64,000 nucleotides of DNA from Cerrena zonata (lineage: Eukaryota > Basidiomycota > Agaricomycetes > Polyporales > Cerrenaceae): assembly GCA_038087015.1 (NCBI GenBank), contig JASBNA010000104.1, positions 1 to 64,000 of the forward strand, read 5' to 3'. The notes below the pieces were generated by a model. The model was given only the letters and a program-made list of their open reading frames with translations, did no database searches and had not been told where the DNA came from. The position numbers and the translations under genes are program-made. Position 1 is the first letter of the stretch; each line of letters begins with the position of its first letter. Below, one piece after another: positions 10,501 through 20,135 of the stretch.

Positions 10501-12072
10501 ATTATGGCTCAGACACAAGCTATCACATGTCAAATGCGATATGATAAAGAGTATCGTATCTCAAGAGGTCAAGTTCCTATCTTGCCTAATTTTGCAATGA
10601 CTGATTTCAGTTCTCAAGGGCGCACACGGCTTTATAATGTTGTAGACCTACAAAACTGCAATACTCATCAGTCTATATATACATGTCTGTCCAGAAGTGC
10701 TTCTGCAAAAAATACTCTAATTATCCAGGGATTCGATTCACAACGAATTACTGGTGGTCTGTCAGGTTATCTTAGGCAAGAATTTAGAGAATTAGAGTTA
10801 TTAGATCAAATAACAGAGCTCAAGTATTTGGGAACCTTGCCTGATAACATATGTGCAGAGACACGTAGAGCACTTATATATCAATTCCGTAAATGGAAAG
10901 GGACTAACTTTGTTCCTACAAATACTCACAATGCTATTAAGTGGAATGAAGATGATCCACTAATTTTACAAGAACCTGAGATCAATCCAAAGTTTACACT
11001 TATAGGGAAAAAGGTCAAAATCACTGGAAATGTGGAAGTTACTGAGACACAGCTTGCACATAAACATATTCAAATAAACCAAGTTTCAAGTTATATTCCT
11101 GCTAAAGGTACAAAAGCACTGAATGCTATGAGTAGTGAACCTGGTAGAAAGAAAGGTGCTAGGAGATCACCAGCTGTTAAGAAAACTGATAGATTTATTG
11201 ATGCTATGATTGCAAAGGCAAAGCAAGTGTCAAATGATAGCAATACAATACAGGGATTTGCTTGGAATGACACTTTGACATGTGCTTATGATAGTTTATG
11301 GACAATTCTCTGGTCTGTATATAAGAGTGATGTTGAAAATTGGGATAATAATGTGAGGCTTGAGAATAAATTATTTGAGAAGTTTACAGAACTTATGGAA
11401 AGTGTGGAAAATAAAGATAAATCAAAAGAGGAGGCACGAGATAATTTGAGATACCATTTTCATCAAAGACATCCTGAATACTTTCCTATTGAAGCCACTG
11501 ATAATGGTACCAGTATTGATAACCTTTGTACTGAGATGTTTATGCAATCGGAACCAATTATGACATACAATACTCTTTGTACTGTGTGTGATACCCTCTA
11601 TGATACTGAAGAAGGCAGCAATATATTATGGGATTGTAATGAGGTTATATGGAAAAACAGTCCACTTAGAAAAGGTACATATAAATATTCATCTTTGCAA
11701 AGTTGGATTCCAGTATTGACATCTCAGAAGACTCATATGCAATGTCCAACATGCAATATTGGCTTACAAAGGAATATCACTTATGATATATTCCCTACCT
11801 TTATACCTTTTAATATTTATAGTGCAACAATAAATATTGAGCCAGAGTTGATTATACAGGAACAACACTACAGGCTATGTGGTATCATATATCATGGTAA
11901 GTTCCACTTTACGGCTCGTGTTATAACAACAGATGATAAGGTATGGTACTATGATGGAATGGAAAAGAAAGGTGATTGTCAATATCAGGGAACATTGAAA
12001 GAACTATCAAGTGCAAATTTACGCAAAATAAAAGGAAGACAAGCAACAATAGCAATATATGTCAAACTCTAA
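4540..12072 (+). CDS. Helitron Rep/helicase with C-terminal USP-like peptidase domain, 2,510 aa
   Basis: Single uninterrupted frame, no introns. Seen in order: a hydrophobic, low-confidence N-terminus with three 15-residue repeats (about 54-98); a SAP-like helix-hairpin segment (about 275-311); a DUF6570-type region with CxxC pairs (about 397 and 451); the Helitron-like N region (from about 728); the HUH nuclease motif HMHMLVW (His 939 and 941); the paired catalytic tyrosines YITDY (1129 and 1133); and a PIF1-family SF1 helicase with Walker A GGMAGTGKS (1613-1621) and Walker B FLDE (1689-1692), followed by the GDFAQLPPP motif. After the helicase comes a domain resembling ubiquitin-specific peptidases: a Cys box TCAYDSLW (Cys 2248), two CxxC pairs (2347/2350 and 2402/2405) like the USP finger, and a His box KFHFTARV (His 2456) followed by WYYDG. 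The nuclease nicks and joins DNA and the helicase unwinds it. The role of the tail is unknown. The true start may lie well inside 4540-5200, because the first 200 residues look unlike the family. Confidence 0.9.
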   Translation: MHLTLCGIILTYFLLGQLLSIEVNHTLFRPAITVDHCNVSNNSTLTNSSCGTVTWLGVLRKKTAHHYLTLPGVSCKETEQLNMTLPGVLIKHTEQYIDKASVCKIIPNIIYPIIYPSGILHVQWLYIENKLFPCLYYPFLNTIEAISYIYYLYIDHPINYIYKTKLSILQNVHRRHDFKIMSQKHYIFCHILHIFIPKLKEYNLHPTCSVNFIIQNIYGGGKKKVEKPTRWSKDELRQFTHEQLSNPLYQYINYMPAQNLTQPEEIYADIPIDILMKRLSVEQLTMVCKAHKLSVYEVKRMSLTVLRNKLQKHQDEGCVCEMFYSVFEPSRKRQAISTRDRMVKLRKHNKEYNIKDQDRERRTSAFPPTPPSLELQTQIIQNFCADSDASNLEESGCAVCGQLVLSKKLVDIQDASIDLDILQVPTVTRKPRYNHSDPIEHSDGPVIDNNCSRICPNCVHILKNKHIPPEALANGLWIGEVPEELKELTWTEKLLVARVVHNRFAIRVASSGMHKLKANAICHSIPMPKIYSILPPPRADFDDVLAFIFIGPSPPTPEDYKRTPFLVRRNKVAKALAWLKLNHIDYADIEISQQNLDEYSETAPPVYVYYQKLAEKEDAVKMPEATAVNDNEEDEATTEGQCSFTVYGLTAERYGEWVKDNPNALRAKAVQHFKNDGHILAIGKSAEPESLYNNPQLYPQMFPWLFPYGLGGIGNKRGVKALSDAKHKKWLLMYHDKRFQMDAVFPLIAWNHLQIKKSATGGYLLAQKKSFDQISNRLLNLKDTVLNSLIERMEKEGHVKSVTPEEKECFRVLNDLEFVNAKVDGSTTSQKYMRNEIWSMISSLGAPTWFITFSPADINHPIALYFADTKETFQPTIKGYNDRVRMIANNPVACARFFHFMVKMFIKHVLGIGSNQRGLYGDTAGYYGTVEQQGRLTLHMHMLVWIRNCLTPQEIRDKILDPRSNFQTKIIEYLESVHMGEFQTGTMSEVEAKIDKARENPDYIPPTETMPVAPPSITCKDLCRDCCNCRETMKWWENAKETMDELLYLSNRHSCHKGCMNNKYGTCKARFPRATFNVTSIDPETGAINMKKGEGWMNCFTPLVTYLYRCNTDITSILSGTAIKSVVAYITDYITKTALNTHTIFQAVRHVFSNMHSEEMLAKDDRSRARSGFVKIVNALTAQSEIGAPMAALYLLGNPDHYTSHSFATCYWYPYLQEVLSYWPQQKEHDLSDIPDKVILAHRKKEYVGLSPVYDYTCRPTVYESMSLYEWISRYRKEKMPPKVLKGKGNKTVATSDEADDIEDGPIHDNIWYKLKPNHPQSHSHYVCLIPENKAKIPNFVGGILPRKDKGNREEYCMVMLMLFKPWRIGYDLKSNTSLWDDIFLEYEFTSRQLDIMKFFHIRYECNDARDDYSAQRKAGKANMPMPFGLSDEMQDHLEREGFQNDQLVDHNVADMDDDDEEHILTDRTINRDRQMREAENMLHNAGGTAVHVDQVNHIQNNLEFQTGDAHHGSRWKALLTELKEEILNMRDRQAAQKRKEHSKVVNSVANEVKVVDQSYLNCSFQATDKASQCKIDDIAYDFTLNSEQERAFRIIANHAVQPSGEQLKMYLGGMAGTGKSQVIKALMAFFAQRQESYRFMCIAPTGSAASLIQGSTYHSMLQIGQYSVDNPKNISNVQNRLKRVEYMFLDEVSMVDCRSLYSICAKMCKAFRDEDKPFGGINMICAGDFAQLPPPMHKYPLYSGNIDSVIHTTNSYIIQENIIGKAIWHQFTTVIILRQNMRQKTQTTEDGKFRKALENMRFKACTQEDISFIRSLVVKPDTDRSLSNPDFRNVSIITALNAYRDKINIIGCDRFAQEHDEEIHTFYSVDKWTSRKSSKKTRQQPVDPLRVSDNLPPILQERLWELPPANTEHRPGKLMLCLGLPILIKYNEATECGVTNGAEAIVVGWKSKPISENRKGLEVVFAMLTSPPNPIKLDGLPENVVPIMAQTQAITCQMRYDKEYRISRGQVPILPNFAMTDFSSQGRTRLYNVVDLQNCNTHQSIYTCLSRSASAKNTLIIQGFDSQRITGGLSGYLRQEFRELELLDQITELKYLGTLPDNICAETRRALIYQFRKWKGTNFVPTNTHNAIKWNEDDPLILQEPEINPKFTLIGKKVKITGNVEVTETQLAHKHIQINQVSSYIPAKGTKALNAMSSEPGRKKGARRSPAVKKTDRFIDAMIAKAKQVSNDSNTIQGFAWNDTLTCAYDSLWTILWSVYKSDVENWDNNVRLENKLFEKFTELMESVENKDKSKEEARDNLRYHFHQRHPEYFPIEATDNGTSIDNLCTEMFMQSEPIMTYNTLCTVCDTLYDTEEGSNILWDCNEVIWKNSPLRKGTYKYSSLQSWIPVLTSQKTHMQCPTCNIGLQRNITYDIFPTFIPFNIYSATINIEPELIIQEQHYRLCGIIYHGKFHFTARVITTDDKVWYYDGMEKKGDCQYQGTLKELSSANLRKIKGRQATIAIYVKL
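4697..4831 (+). repeat. 45-bp tandem repeat, three copies (15-residue units)
   Basis: Three units starting at 4697, 4742 and 4787 share the core TGACTTTGCCAGGRGTC, with the first unit diverged. The period of exactly 45 bp keeps the frame and would encode units of the form TLPGV...KxTEQ. It sits at the extreme 5' part of the Helitron frame, where coding status is uncertain, so it may be a subterminal repeat of the element rather than protein-coding. Confidence 0.7.
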
Positions 12073-12485
12073 GTTTATATAATCAATTTTATTGTATATT
12101 ATAATGTATCCATTTATTAAATAATATATAATATGATAATATTCTACACCTACCGAAGGAATCGTGTTCTGCCAGAATTGGCCTATTTACCAAGTAGGAT
12201 GTTTGGAAATGGGGTTGGCGTAGATTTGGAATCTTCAACACCTCACACCTCATCGACGATCAAGATGCCAAGCATGGAGGTTTACGAAGTTATGAATATC
12301 AAAAACAACGTTCATGAGAAATTCGCAACGACGTGATTTGTAGTCTTCAAGTTGTTTCAGTGTTGTATTCTACTTTGTACAGTATGATGTTGTAACAAAT
12401 AACCTGTGTGCGGTGGCGAGGGATCAAGTAAATACACACATCTGTTGAGATAGTGCAATACATATGAATTATATTTTAGTTCTCA
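12073..12485. other. Helitron 3' flank and spacer, no gene
   Basis: The first 60 bases are AT-rich and probably still belong to the transposon. Balanced composition resumes at about 12145. A 67-codon frame at 12133-12336 has no recognisable feature. No clear 3' hairpin plus CTRR terminus was found. Confidence 0.4.
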
Positions 12486-15334
12486 TCAACAAGGGTCGAC
12501 GGGAGGTACCCGCAGCAATCGAGCTAGCATTGTACGATTCCGTTCTCTGACTCTGTCAACTCCACGTTCGAGTGCGTTAAGCACGCGTTTCCACACTGGT
12601 GTCGGGCTATCCTCCCATGCAGAGTAGATGACCCAGACGATGAGGAACGCGACTAATACCCATGCAGATGCAGATATCCAGAGGGCATTACGATTGTTAG
12701 TGGTGAAGCATTCAATCGAGAAGGCTCCGAGGAATGTTACCATTCTATGTTCGGTATTGGGATGAGTAGACAGTTTGTGCAACGGATGAGAAGGTACTTA
12801 CGCCCATAGTAGGAGTGCATACGGAAGACTATAAAGGATAGCGAGGATTTCGATACCCCTTGTAGCATGTGTCTTTTTATTGAGGAAGGTTGCCTGTATC
12901 AATAGATCAAAAGCTGGTTCACAACGACGAACAAACGTGGATCATACCGCTTCTTCAACAGTATCTCGAGGTCTTACACGGTATTGACGTACAAGAAGCA
13001 GACCGATAAGGATACTACCTACACTTGTTACGATTGATATGTAACTTGTGACCTGAGCCGGTGTTCTGGTGCCATCTCCTGCGTTCACACCAGGTACAGC
13101 GAGAAAGGCAACATTAGCGTTGAGTAATACCGTTCCCTGTAGTTGCAGGTTAATACACGGAGTATCAAATATCAAAGGGGGAACACTCACGTAAAGAATG
13201 AACTCCTCCCACTCGGATTTGAGTTTTTCAATGAAGACCGCCCAAGGATGATGGCACATGCATCTATCAACCCAAATTTTCTCCAGCGCACGCAAGTGGA
13301 CCATCGGTGCATTGAAAAGTAAAGGAGCTAGTGTTCGAATAAGGGAGCTTCTCGGGTATTTCCTTTGGCCATGTACACTGTCGTCACGATTGAGACGTGC
13401 ACCATGTTGACCGTGATAATTGAGGAACCACGCATGGACTACATACATGTCAGCGGATGGGATATGGAGAGAACAAGAGACATACTGAACAAACCAAGGT
13501 ATCGTGCTTACGAGCAAGCATCAATATCTAGTACAACAACAATTTTGGTACACTTACTTATCACACATGTCGAAAAAACAGACGACGGTAGATCTAGGTA
13601 TGGCAACTGTCACTTCTAGTACCCAAACGACGACAGGAACACTTACTTCGAGCATTGCGAGCTACATTAAGCATCCTCTCGAGGTCTTCGCAGGAATATA
13701 GAATAGTTGACGTCGGCGAAGTCAATTGGTCTAATCACGTCATGAGCACAGGAGACAAGTTAATTGAAGCATTCTCCATTACCTGTTAGTGCATGGAGAA
13801 GGATACCCATGATTTCTTCTACTACGCCTGAAGGAAGTTCATGTCCATGAGGAAAAGTCTCCCAGTGTATCCTGTAAGCCAATTTAGACAAGGGAGATTC
13901 TAAGATCGGACATAAGCAGCATCCTCATAACACAAGAGAAGTAATAGGACATACCAGGACGATGCTTTTGCGTACCAATAATAGCGCTGCAGTTCGAAGT
14001 CTGGGAGTGGACGTAAGACCCTCCAAACAGTAATAAAAAGACGAGATACTAACGTAGTAAAGGCAGTTCAGGGTACCCAAGTAATTCATACGTATGGTCG
14101 GACATATCGAACTCATGGACCCAGAATAGTGATCTTGTACGATGGTCGACGAAGTAATAACACCATGCATATTTGACATTAGACCCTGGTACCAAATCGA
14201 GGACAAGCTCTGAGTCTTCTGGGATGACGATATGGTTGTCGTGAATGTGACTCCAGAGCTGTGTCTGGAAAAGCTCGATCTCGTGGGCGACCTCCGGGTC
14301 ACAGAGATGTGCATCAGTGTATGTTTTCTGTAACAAATTCTAGCGAAAATCTCGTTATAGGATAACAATAGTATGTATACCTTGGACTCGTTGAAGAAGT
14401 ACAAGGCACCTTCGGGATGGTGACACGCGGTCCAATCTGGAGGAATACCGGGTCTGCTTGATATGTCAGGGAGAAGACAGAACAGCCTACGGTAGTAGCT
14501 TACAATTGAAAATCAAGCGTAACAGGCTGCAGAAGAACTTTTGCGTCCTCGGTTCTACGGGGTCTGAGGGGTCGAATAGTGAACACCGATTATGACCTTA
14601 TCTGAAAGCAGCATAAAGACGAACATTACCACATCTCGATCGTACCGCTCAGTAGACACAATAGGATGCATGGTTCGAGACTCCGCAGATGACTCATTGA
14701 TCGTGGATGCAACGTCGTTAGATTCCGATGGCCCTTCACCTGCAGGCAGTGTTATCGATGTTCTCGCAGGTGTCGTAATTCCCGTGCTCACATGTGAACG
14801 GCGTATAGAACGAGTAGGCGAGGACGGACGAGTTTCCTTCTGAGAAGAGGACCGAGATCGTGTTGATATTTGTGAGGGGGCACGCGAAGAAACCCTATGC
14901 AGAGACATCGCAGGTTCGGAACGTGCATATGGACGAATGGTTTCATTTTCATGCCCCGTCAGGATGTTGGAATAGGGATGAAGATATTCTGAGTTGGGTC
15001 GTATGGGAATGGTCGGGCTATGACGGGTGCGGGCCTCAGACATGGTTCGTATAGGACTGTCCGGAGGGTAGGATATATTCGGTGGCACTTGACTAGTACA
15101 GATCACTGTTTCTGTGTTCGGAAGAAACTGGACATGATCGTCAGAATGGTTGGGTCTGTCCGATATACTCGGCGAGCCAGAGGTCGAAGTTCTACTTCTT
15201 GCTCGATCCAGAAGCCGCTTCAAGTACACCGCAAGACCAAGAAGTTTTCCATAGGCAGTGTTCAGTGTCTGTCGTCGAAATAGTAGTCGTAAGAAGTTTC
15301 CAAATCGTCGCAAAAATACAGCAATAGATGTCAT
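12486..15334 (-). CDS. WW-like domain multi-pass membrane protein, paralogue A
   Basis: Multi-exon gene. The N-terminal exon (down to about 14630) is Ser/Pro/Arg-rich and low complexity. A short exon then leads into a WW-like segment PGIPPDWTACHHPEGALYFF (about 14400-14450). Next come a helical region ending in a second WW-like strand set (YYFVDHRTRSLFWVHEFD, about 14100-14160), conserved blocks around 13700-13870 (ETFPHGHELPSGVVEEIMG), a block at about 13200-13440 (NYHGQHGARLNRDDSV, LEKIWVDR), and C-terminal hydrophobic segments (about 12950-13130 and 12640-12780) read as membrane helices. The same block order occurs in two other genes of this window. I know the family only as basidiomycete WW-domain-type membrane proteins of unassigned function. 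The first in-frame ATG I accept is at 15334. A further 5' exon is possible, since the frame extends to 15475 without an ATG. One junction near 14045 did not resolve cleanly. Confidence 0.65.
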
Positions 15335-16725
15335 GATGGTACAGGTTGGTATACAAGCAAGAAGCTGGGGTATAGGTCCAAGTCCGAAGACTGGTGTAGC
15401 TGGGTGAGGCAATGCCTGCCTCGAGGGAGATAAAGTCTCCGCGAAAGAGTCGATGAGAACATTCTTCAGCGTCACGGTGGTCCAAAAACTGATATCGCAA
15501 TATCAATATCAACCATCTGTCAAGTATTAAGTAAGTATGACCATGCGACTGAGAGCCTGTCGAGTTGAAGCCCTGTGGAAGATGGTGTTGATGGTTGTGG
15601 TTCCCGTGTTGGACTGTCTTAAATATATTTCATTTTGCATGTCGTAGCCCACTTTGTGGCGTCTATGAATTATATCTCCCATTACCCCAGGCTACATAGT
15701 ATCGTACTTGTACAGTTACAATTTCTAGCTAATTATTTCCCATCTGTGTGGTAGATGTACTCTACGACCTCTTCTACGCGGGTGAGAAATATTGTGAGAC
15801 ACTGAGATTCTTTACATCATCCTTTGCAGCGACATTCACTAAAAAAAAGGAAAGACCAATAAACAGAGGCAGAAGTATTCACAAAGGTGTCCGATCAGAG
15901 ATGCTGAAAGATGAAGTTAAGGAAGCAAATGTTGCGTGGCTGAATATTGTCCAGATGATAATTGCTTCGAGGTCGATTTTTGCTAAATACAAGTAAATTA
16001 GATTGTTGTGATGGAATCGTCGATTAGAAGTTAACACCAGATGTAATCGTGTTAGTAGAGGACACAGGAGTTTTTGTAACTTGAAATAGAGAGACAGAGG
16101 TCAAGAGCGCTGACAGAACGAGGAAGCCAAGATATGCGATATGGGTTGTTCACCTCCGTATCAAGGGGTTACGTTGTGTAGTCACATACATGGTTGTGAA
16201 AGCACCTAGTAACATCTTTGTTGAATTCAAGAATAGGTTCGTCAATAACTATGACATAGGCCGTGTCTTTCCAGCCGAGATCATGACTATACCGCTGCTA
16301 AATTCAGCAAACGTCTGTGCAGCCAACCTGAGAGATGTCGGGAGGCACACTAGCAGAGACCTAGAGCAAAACCTACTATAAACATCACCAGAGTAGTAAG
16401 ACGTCAGAGTACATGAACTGGGACGTTGACGACGAAGAGGGCTTACAGTGTACCTCTGCAGTGACGTGTTATAGAAATGGATTTCATATTTGAATAGGGG
16501 GATCAGCATCTCAGCCCCCACTCGTCGCTAGCCAGTCCTGGGGATCACACTTGCATGGTTCAAAGTAGTGGTGATAGTGGGAGGAAGACAAGCTCGATAC
16601 CACAACATTGCGAATGTAAGTAATTATGGGCGCTAGATATGAAGTAGAACGCGACGCGCGTACCATAGTTCTCAATTGCAAGTTGCTCTTGACCATCGTC
16701 ATTACATCTCTTTCCAACTTCAAAC
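15335..16725. other. Intergenic region, divergent promoters, no supported gene
   Basis: It separates the minus-strand WW-like gene from RPN3 and should contain both promoters. Short frames at 15748-15996 and 16190-16381 carry no recognisable domain and no splice partners. Confidence 0.5.
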
Positions 16726-18454
16726 ATGGCCGACGTCGATATGAAACCAACAGAGGAAAAGAAGACCGAGGAGACGAAGGAGGAAGAGAAACCCAAGAAG
16801 GTTCCTCTTACACCTGCAGCCGAAATCAAGCTTAATGCAACCTTGATTGAACGTGCTGTTTCTACCTTTGAACCCCGGTTTACCCACCGGGTTCTTCGTA
16901 CGTTGACATCTTTGAAGAAGAAACTCGATGCGGGTGCTCTGCGGAATGCTACTGAGGAAATATACCCGGCAGGTACGGTCAAGGAACGTACTAGTATACT
17001 TGTGCACTAACGAATGAATGGACTTTCCATAGACTCGCAGACTCGTCAACAACTTCTGGCGTTATTTCCCCCAGCATCGACAGACCTCAGTATGGAGATC
17101 GACACCCCTCCCTCCAAGCCTGCAACAGTCGAACCTGTCCCAGAAACTGAGGTTTACTTTCGTCTATTATTAATCCACCACCTTCTGGCTTCCCCAAGTA
17201 CCTACGGCAAGGCGATGGAAATCTCTAAACAAACTGTAGAGAAGATTCAAATTCTGAATCGTAGAACCATGGACCCACTCGCTGCGAAAGTCTGGTATGC
17301 GCTTGAACGATCGTATGAACTTGGTGGCGAATTAGCGGATGCACGACCGTAAGTCATCTCCATAACTACTGAAGTAGCAATCTACTCACCTTGCGTAGAA
17401 TGTTCTTGGCCGCACAACGGACTGCGTCTCTGCGCCATGACGATGAGACCCAAGCATCCCTCATTAACCGACTTCTTCGATCCTACCTCCAGTATAACCT
17501 CTACGACCAAGCCGACAAACTTGTCTCAAAGACAACATTCCCTCTGTCAGCTGGTAATCCTCAATTTGCGCGGTATCACTATTACCTTGGACGTATCAAA
17601 GCCGTCCAGCTCAACTACACCGCTGCTCATACCAACATCCAACAAGCCATTCGTCGTGCACCTCCCGCCACGACCGCGCCGGGCTTCTACCAAGCCATCC
17701 ACAAACTTTCTGTCGTCGTCGAATTACTGATGGGTGATATTCCGGAACGTGGCTTGTTCCGACACCCTGTCCTCGAGAAAGCTCTGACTGGCTACTTCGA
17801 AATTGTGAAAGGTACATACAGATTTCTTCTGTTTCTTGGTGTAATGGTCTGACTGTCCGTCTCTTAGCTGTCCGCTCAGGATCTCTATCACAGTTCCAAA
17901 CCACCCTCTCCGCTCACCAGGCACAATTCGAAGCAGACAAGACCCACACGCTCATTGTCCGCCTTCGACAAAACGTCATCAAGACGGGCATCCGTCGTCT
18001 CTCGCTCTCTTACTCCCGTATTTCCTTGCGCGACATATGTGTCAAACTCCACCTCGACTCCGAAGAGGACGCAGAATACATTGTCGGCAAAGCTATCCGT
18101 GACGGTGTTATTGAGGGCCGTATAATCCACGAGAAGGGCTGGATGGAATGCGGCGGTCAGAAAGGCGGTTACGGCCCTGAAGTCATTGACGTCTTCAACC
18201 GACGTATCTCTTACTGTCTCGAACTCCACAACCAGAGTGTGAAGGTACGCGTTTTGGCCATCTAATATCTGTCGCGTGTTAGTTGACTGACCCGTTTTTC
18301 ATTTCAGGCAATGCGTTATCCACTCAACGCGCATCGGAAAGAGTTAGCGGCGGCTGACAGTGCACGTGAACGAGAAAAGGAGCTCGCGAAAGAGCTTGCG
18401 GAAGGGGGTGGTGATTTCGATAGCGATGAACCGGGGCTAGGCGAGGGTTTCTAG
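16726..18454 (+). CDS. RPN3: 26S proteasome regulatory subunit Rpn3 (PSMD3)
   Basis: Rpn3 is a PCI-domain scaffold subunit of the 19S lid of the 26S proteasome, in cytosol and nucleus. Five exons were read: 16726-16987, 17033-17348, 17399-17811, 17868-18244 and 18308-18454. They join in phase to 504 residues, close to the usual 500-530. The N-terminus is Lys/Glu-rich, the centre is helical-repeat (TPR-like), and the PCI winged-helix is encoded mainly by exon four, with [20 protein letters not shown] and [13 protein letters not shown] as recognisable parts. The C-terminus is acidic with Lys/Glu repeats ([15 protein letters not shown]). The ATG at 16726 is the first in frame, with CAAAC just before it. 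It is a single-copy housekeeping gene with nothing disrupted. Confidence 0.95.
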
Positions 18455-18665
18455 TGTGTGAGCGATGGAGTCTTGCATGTCATTTTGTAGAAACAGCACA
18501 CTGCGGTTTGGGCAAATCTATTTCAAAAAGCGATGTTACAAAGTAAGGGCACTATGAGATAGTAGAGCTAGTAGGCGGAGCCTGGCGGGCTAGAGAAAAT
18601 CAGGTAAGGCTCATTTCTGCGGGAACAATATTAGCTGCAATCAATTTCTGCAAAGGGGACTGTGC

Positions 18666-19316
18666 TTACTGGGGTGGATAACCGGTTGACCAGGAGTATA
18701 CTGGTTCTAAGGTTAAGTCTACATTATCATATGCAGCTTCTGCCTCCATGATGAAATGACTTGTACTAGGTTCAGGCCAATAGACATCATTTTCATCGCA
18801 GAAAAGGATGCACTGTTCCACTACATCATCACAAGCAGTAGTGGTGGGAGAGCCCAGGATTGTGTCTGTTTCAGCCTGTGTGACATCAAGTCAGTAAATT
18901 AATTTGCACCAGATGTAGAAATGGGGACTCACCTGCTCCTGCTCCTCCTCTTCCTCTTCATCCTCTCCCTGGTCAGTGATACTAGTACTACTACTCAATT
19001 TCCGCTTCAACCACTTTGTCAGAAGCTTCATCTTGTACCATTCACAATTGATAGTAGACTGAATGGCATGAAGAACCTCCCTTTTGGCAGCAGTTGTAAT
19101 TTTCTCTCCTTGTCTTGCTCGCTGGAGAAGCCCTATAGAGAAGGTTTCAGGTATATCATTAAATTCAGAGCTTGTGTCAAATCACTCACCTGCTCTGACC
19201 AGCACACCCTCCGGGGTCAGACGCCGGCGCCTATTCGTGATCACCATCCCACGGTCCTCAGGTGTGGGATCATGGAGGTGGCAGTCATCATCCTGCACCA
19301 ACACAAAGTGGGACAT
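18666..19316 (-). CDS. Hypothetical acidic protein, 178 aa, three exons
   Basis: I do not recognise this gene. Reading exons 19316-19190, 19132-18933 and 18875-18666 on the minus strand, with GTGAGT donors and TATAG/ACAG acceptors, gives a continuous 178-residue product. That continuity across two introns is the evidence that it is real. It has a basic stretch (VITNRRRRLTPEG, about 26-38), a helical segment with spaced Trp and basic residues (EWYKMKLLTKWLKRK, about 70-84), then an acidic run of Glu and Gln (about 97-109) and an acidic tail. The basic/aromatic helix loosely recalls a DNA-binding helix of homeodomain type, but the key signature is missing, so I make no functional call. A start further upstream through another exon is possible, because a CGCAG acceptor-like site precedes the ATG. 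Confidence 0.55.
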
Positions 19317-20135
19317 CTGCGCATCAGAAGTGGGACGACATGGAAAAAAGTAACATTGTCAGAATATATATAAGACTGTCAAGATTAGGTTTACAGCGAT
19401 TAGATGCGATAATATTGATAAGTGTGGTTGCTGCATGTATTTCTCATGCATTATGGTATGGTACATGCTCATTTAGGTAAACGGATCTGTCCGAGCATTG
19501 ACAGGTATTGGTATTATGTGATTATTACGTTTCGATTTCCGAAGTGAATGAGAAGAAGTTTGTGGCAATAACAGGTCAGGAACATGTATGAGGTTATGCA
19601 GTGCGCAGCTGTAAGGTATCTCCCACAGAATGCTATCCTGGTCCTTGTAAAGGGATGCAAGAAGCATGCCGAGGAAGCATCAGGTTTACAACCATCTGTT
19701 CTATGCCATGCAATATATGATTTGTATCGAGGGACAGTTGAACAAAGAGCACAGAGAAGCAGGCTATATATATTGAGATACAAAGAGCTTTCTTTCTGCC
19801 AAATATGTTACCATTTAGGGCATTAATGTAAGAGGGATCCGCATGCGACATGCCAAGTTCACAGGAAGCCGGGATGATCACATCGCAGTTGACTTGCAAT
19901 AAACTTGCGGCTGTCATTCTGATGGCTTCTCCACTTATGATGGCACTACTGGGACTTCAGGCAAAGTTAGGGCACAAGGACATAGAATAAAACAGACCAA
20001 GAGCCATAAAAGTAATCTACATTCAATGCTAAAAGGAACTAGGGACTACAAGAGAGCAAATACCATAAACAAACAGGAAAGCGCGGCGGAGCAGGAGCAG
20101 GGAAGGCGGGTGGAGTGCAAGAACACGGCACATCT
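19317..20135. other. Intergenic region, no supported gene
   Basis: The region includes an 80-codon plus-strand frame (19584-19826) that starts with ATG and ends in a Cys-rich tail, but it has no partner exons or recognised motif. The rest shows only stop-rich sequence. The 3' end of the Swi3-like gene lies at its right border. Confidence 0.4.

Larger units (their letters stand above)
4230..12130 (+). mobile_element. Helitron (rolling-circle transposon), autonomous-type, termini not resolved
   Basis: Helitrons transpose by a rolling-circle mechanism using a Rep nuclease fused to a helicase. They insert between A and T and leave no target duplication. The limits given are where composition changes from the roughly balanced flanks to AT-rich and back. 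They are not observed ends. I looked for a 5' TC end and a 3' CTRR preceded by a hairpin on both sides and found no convincing pair. The single long intact reading frame suggests a young or recently active copy. Confidence 0.6.

Noticed and set aside
19584..19826. 80-codon plus-strand frame with a Cys-rich end
   Set aside because: No homologue recognised and no exon continuation on either side.
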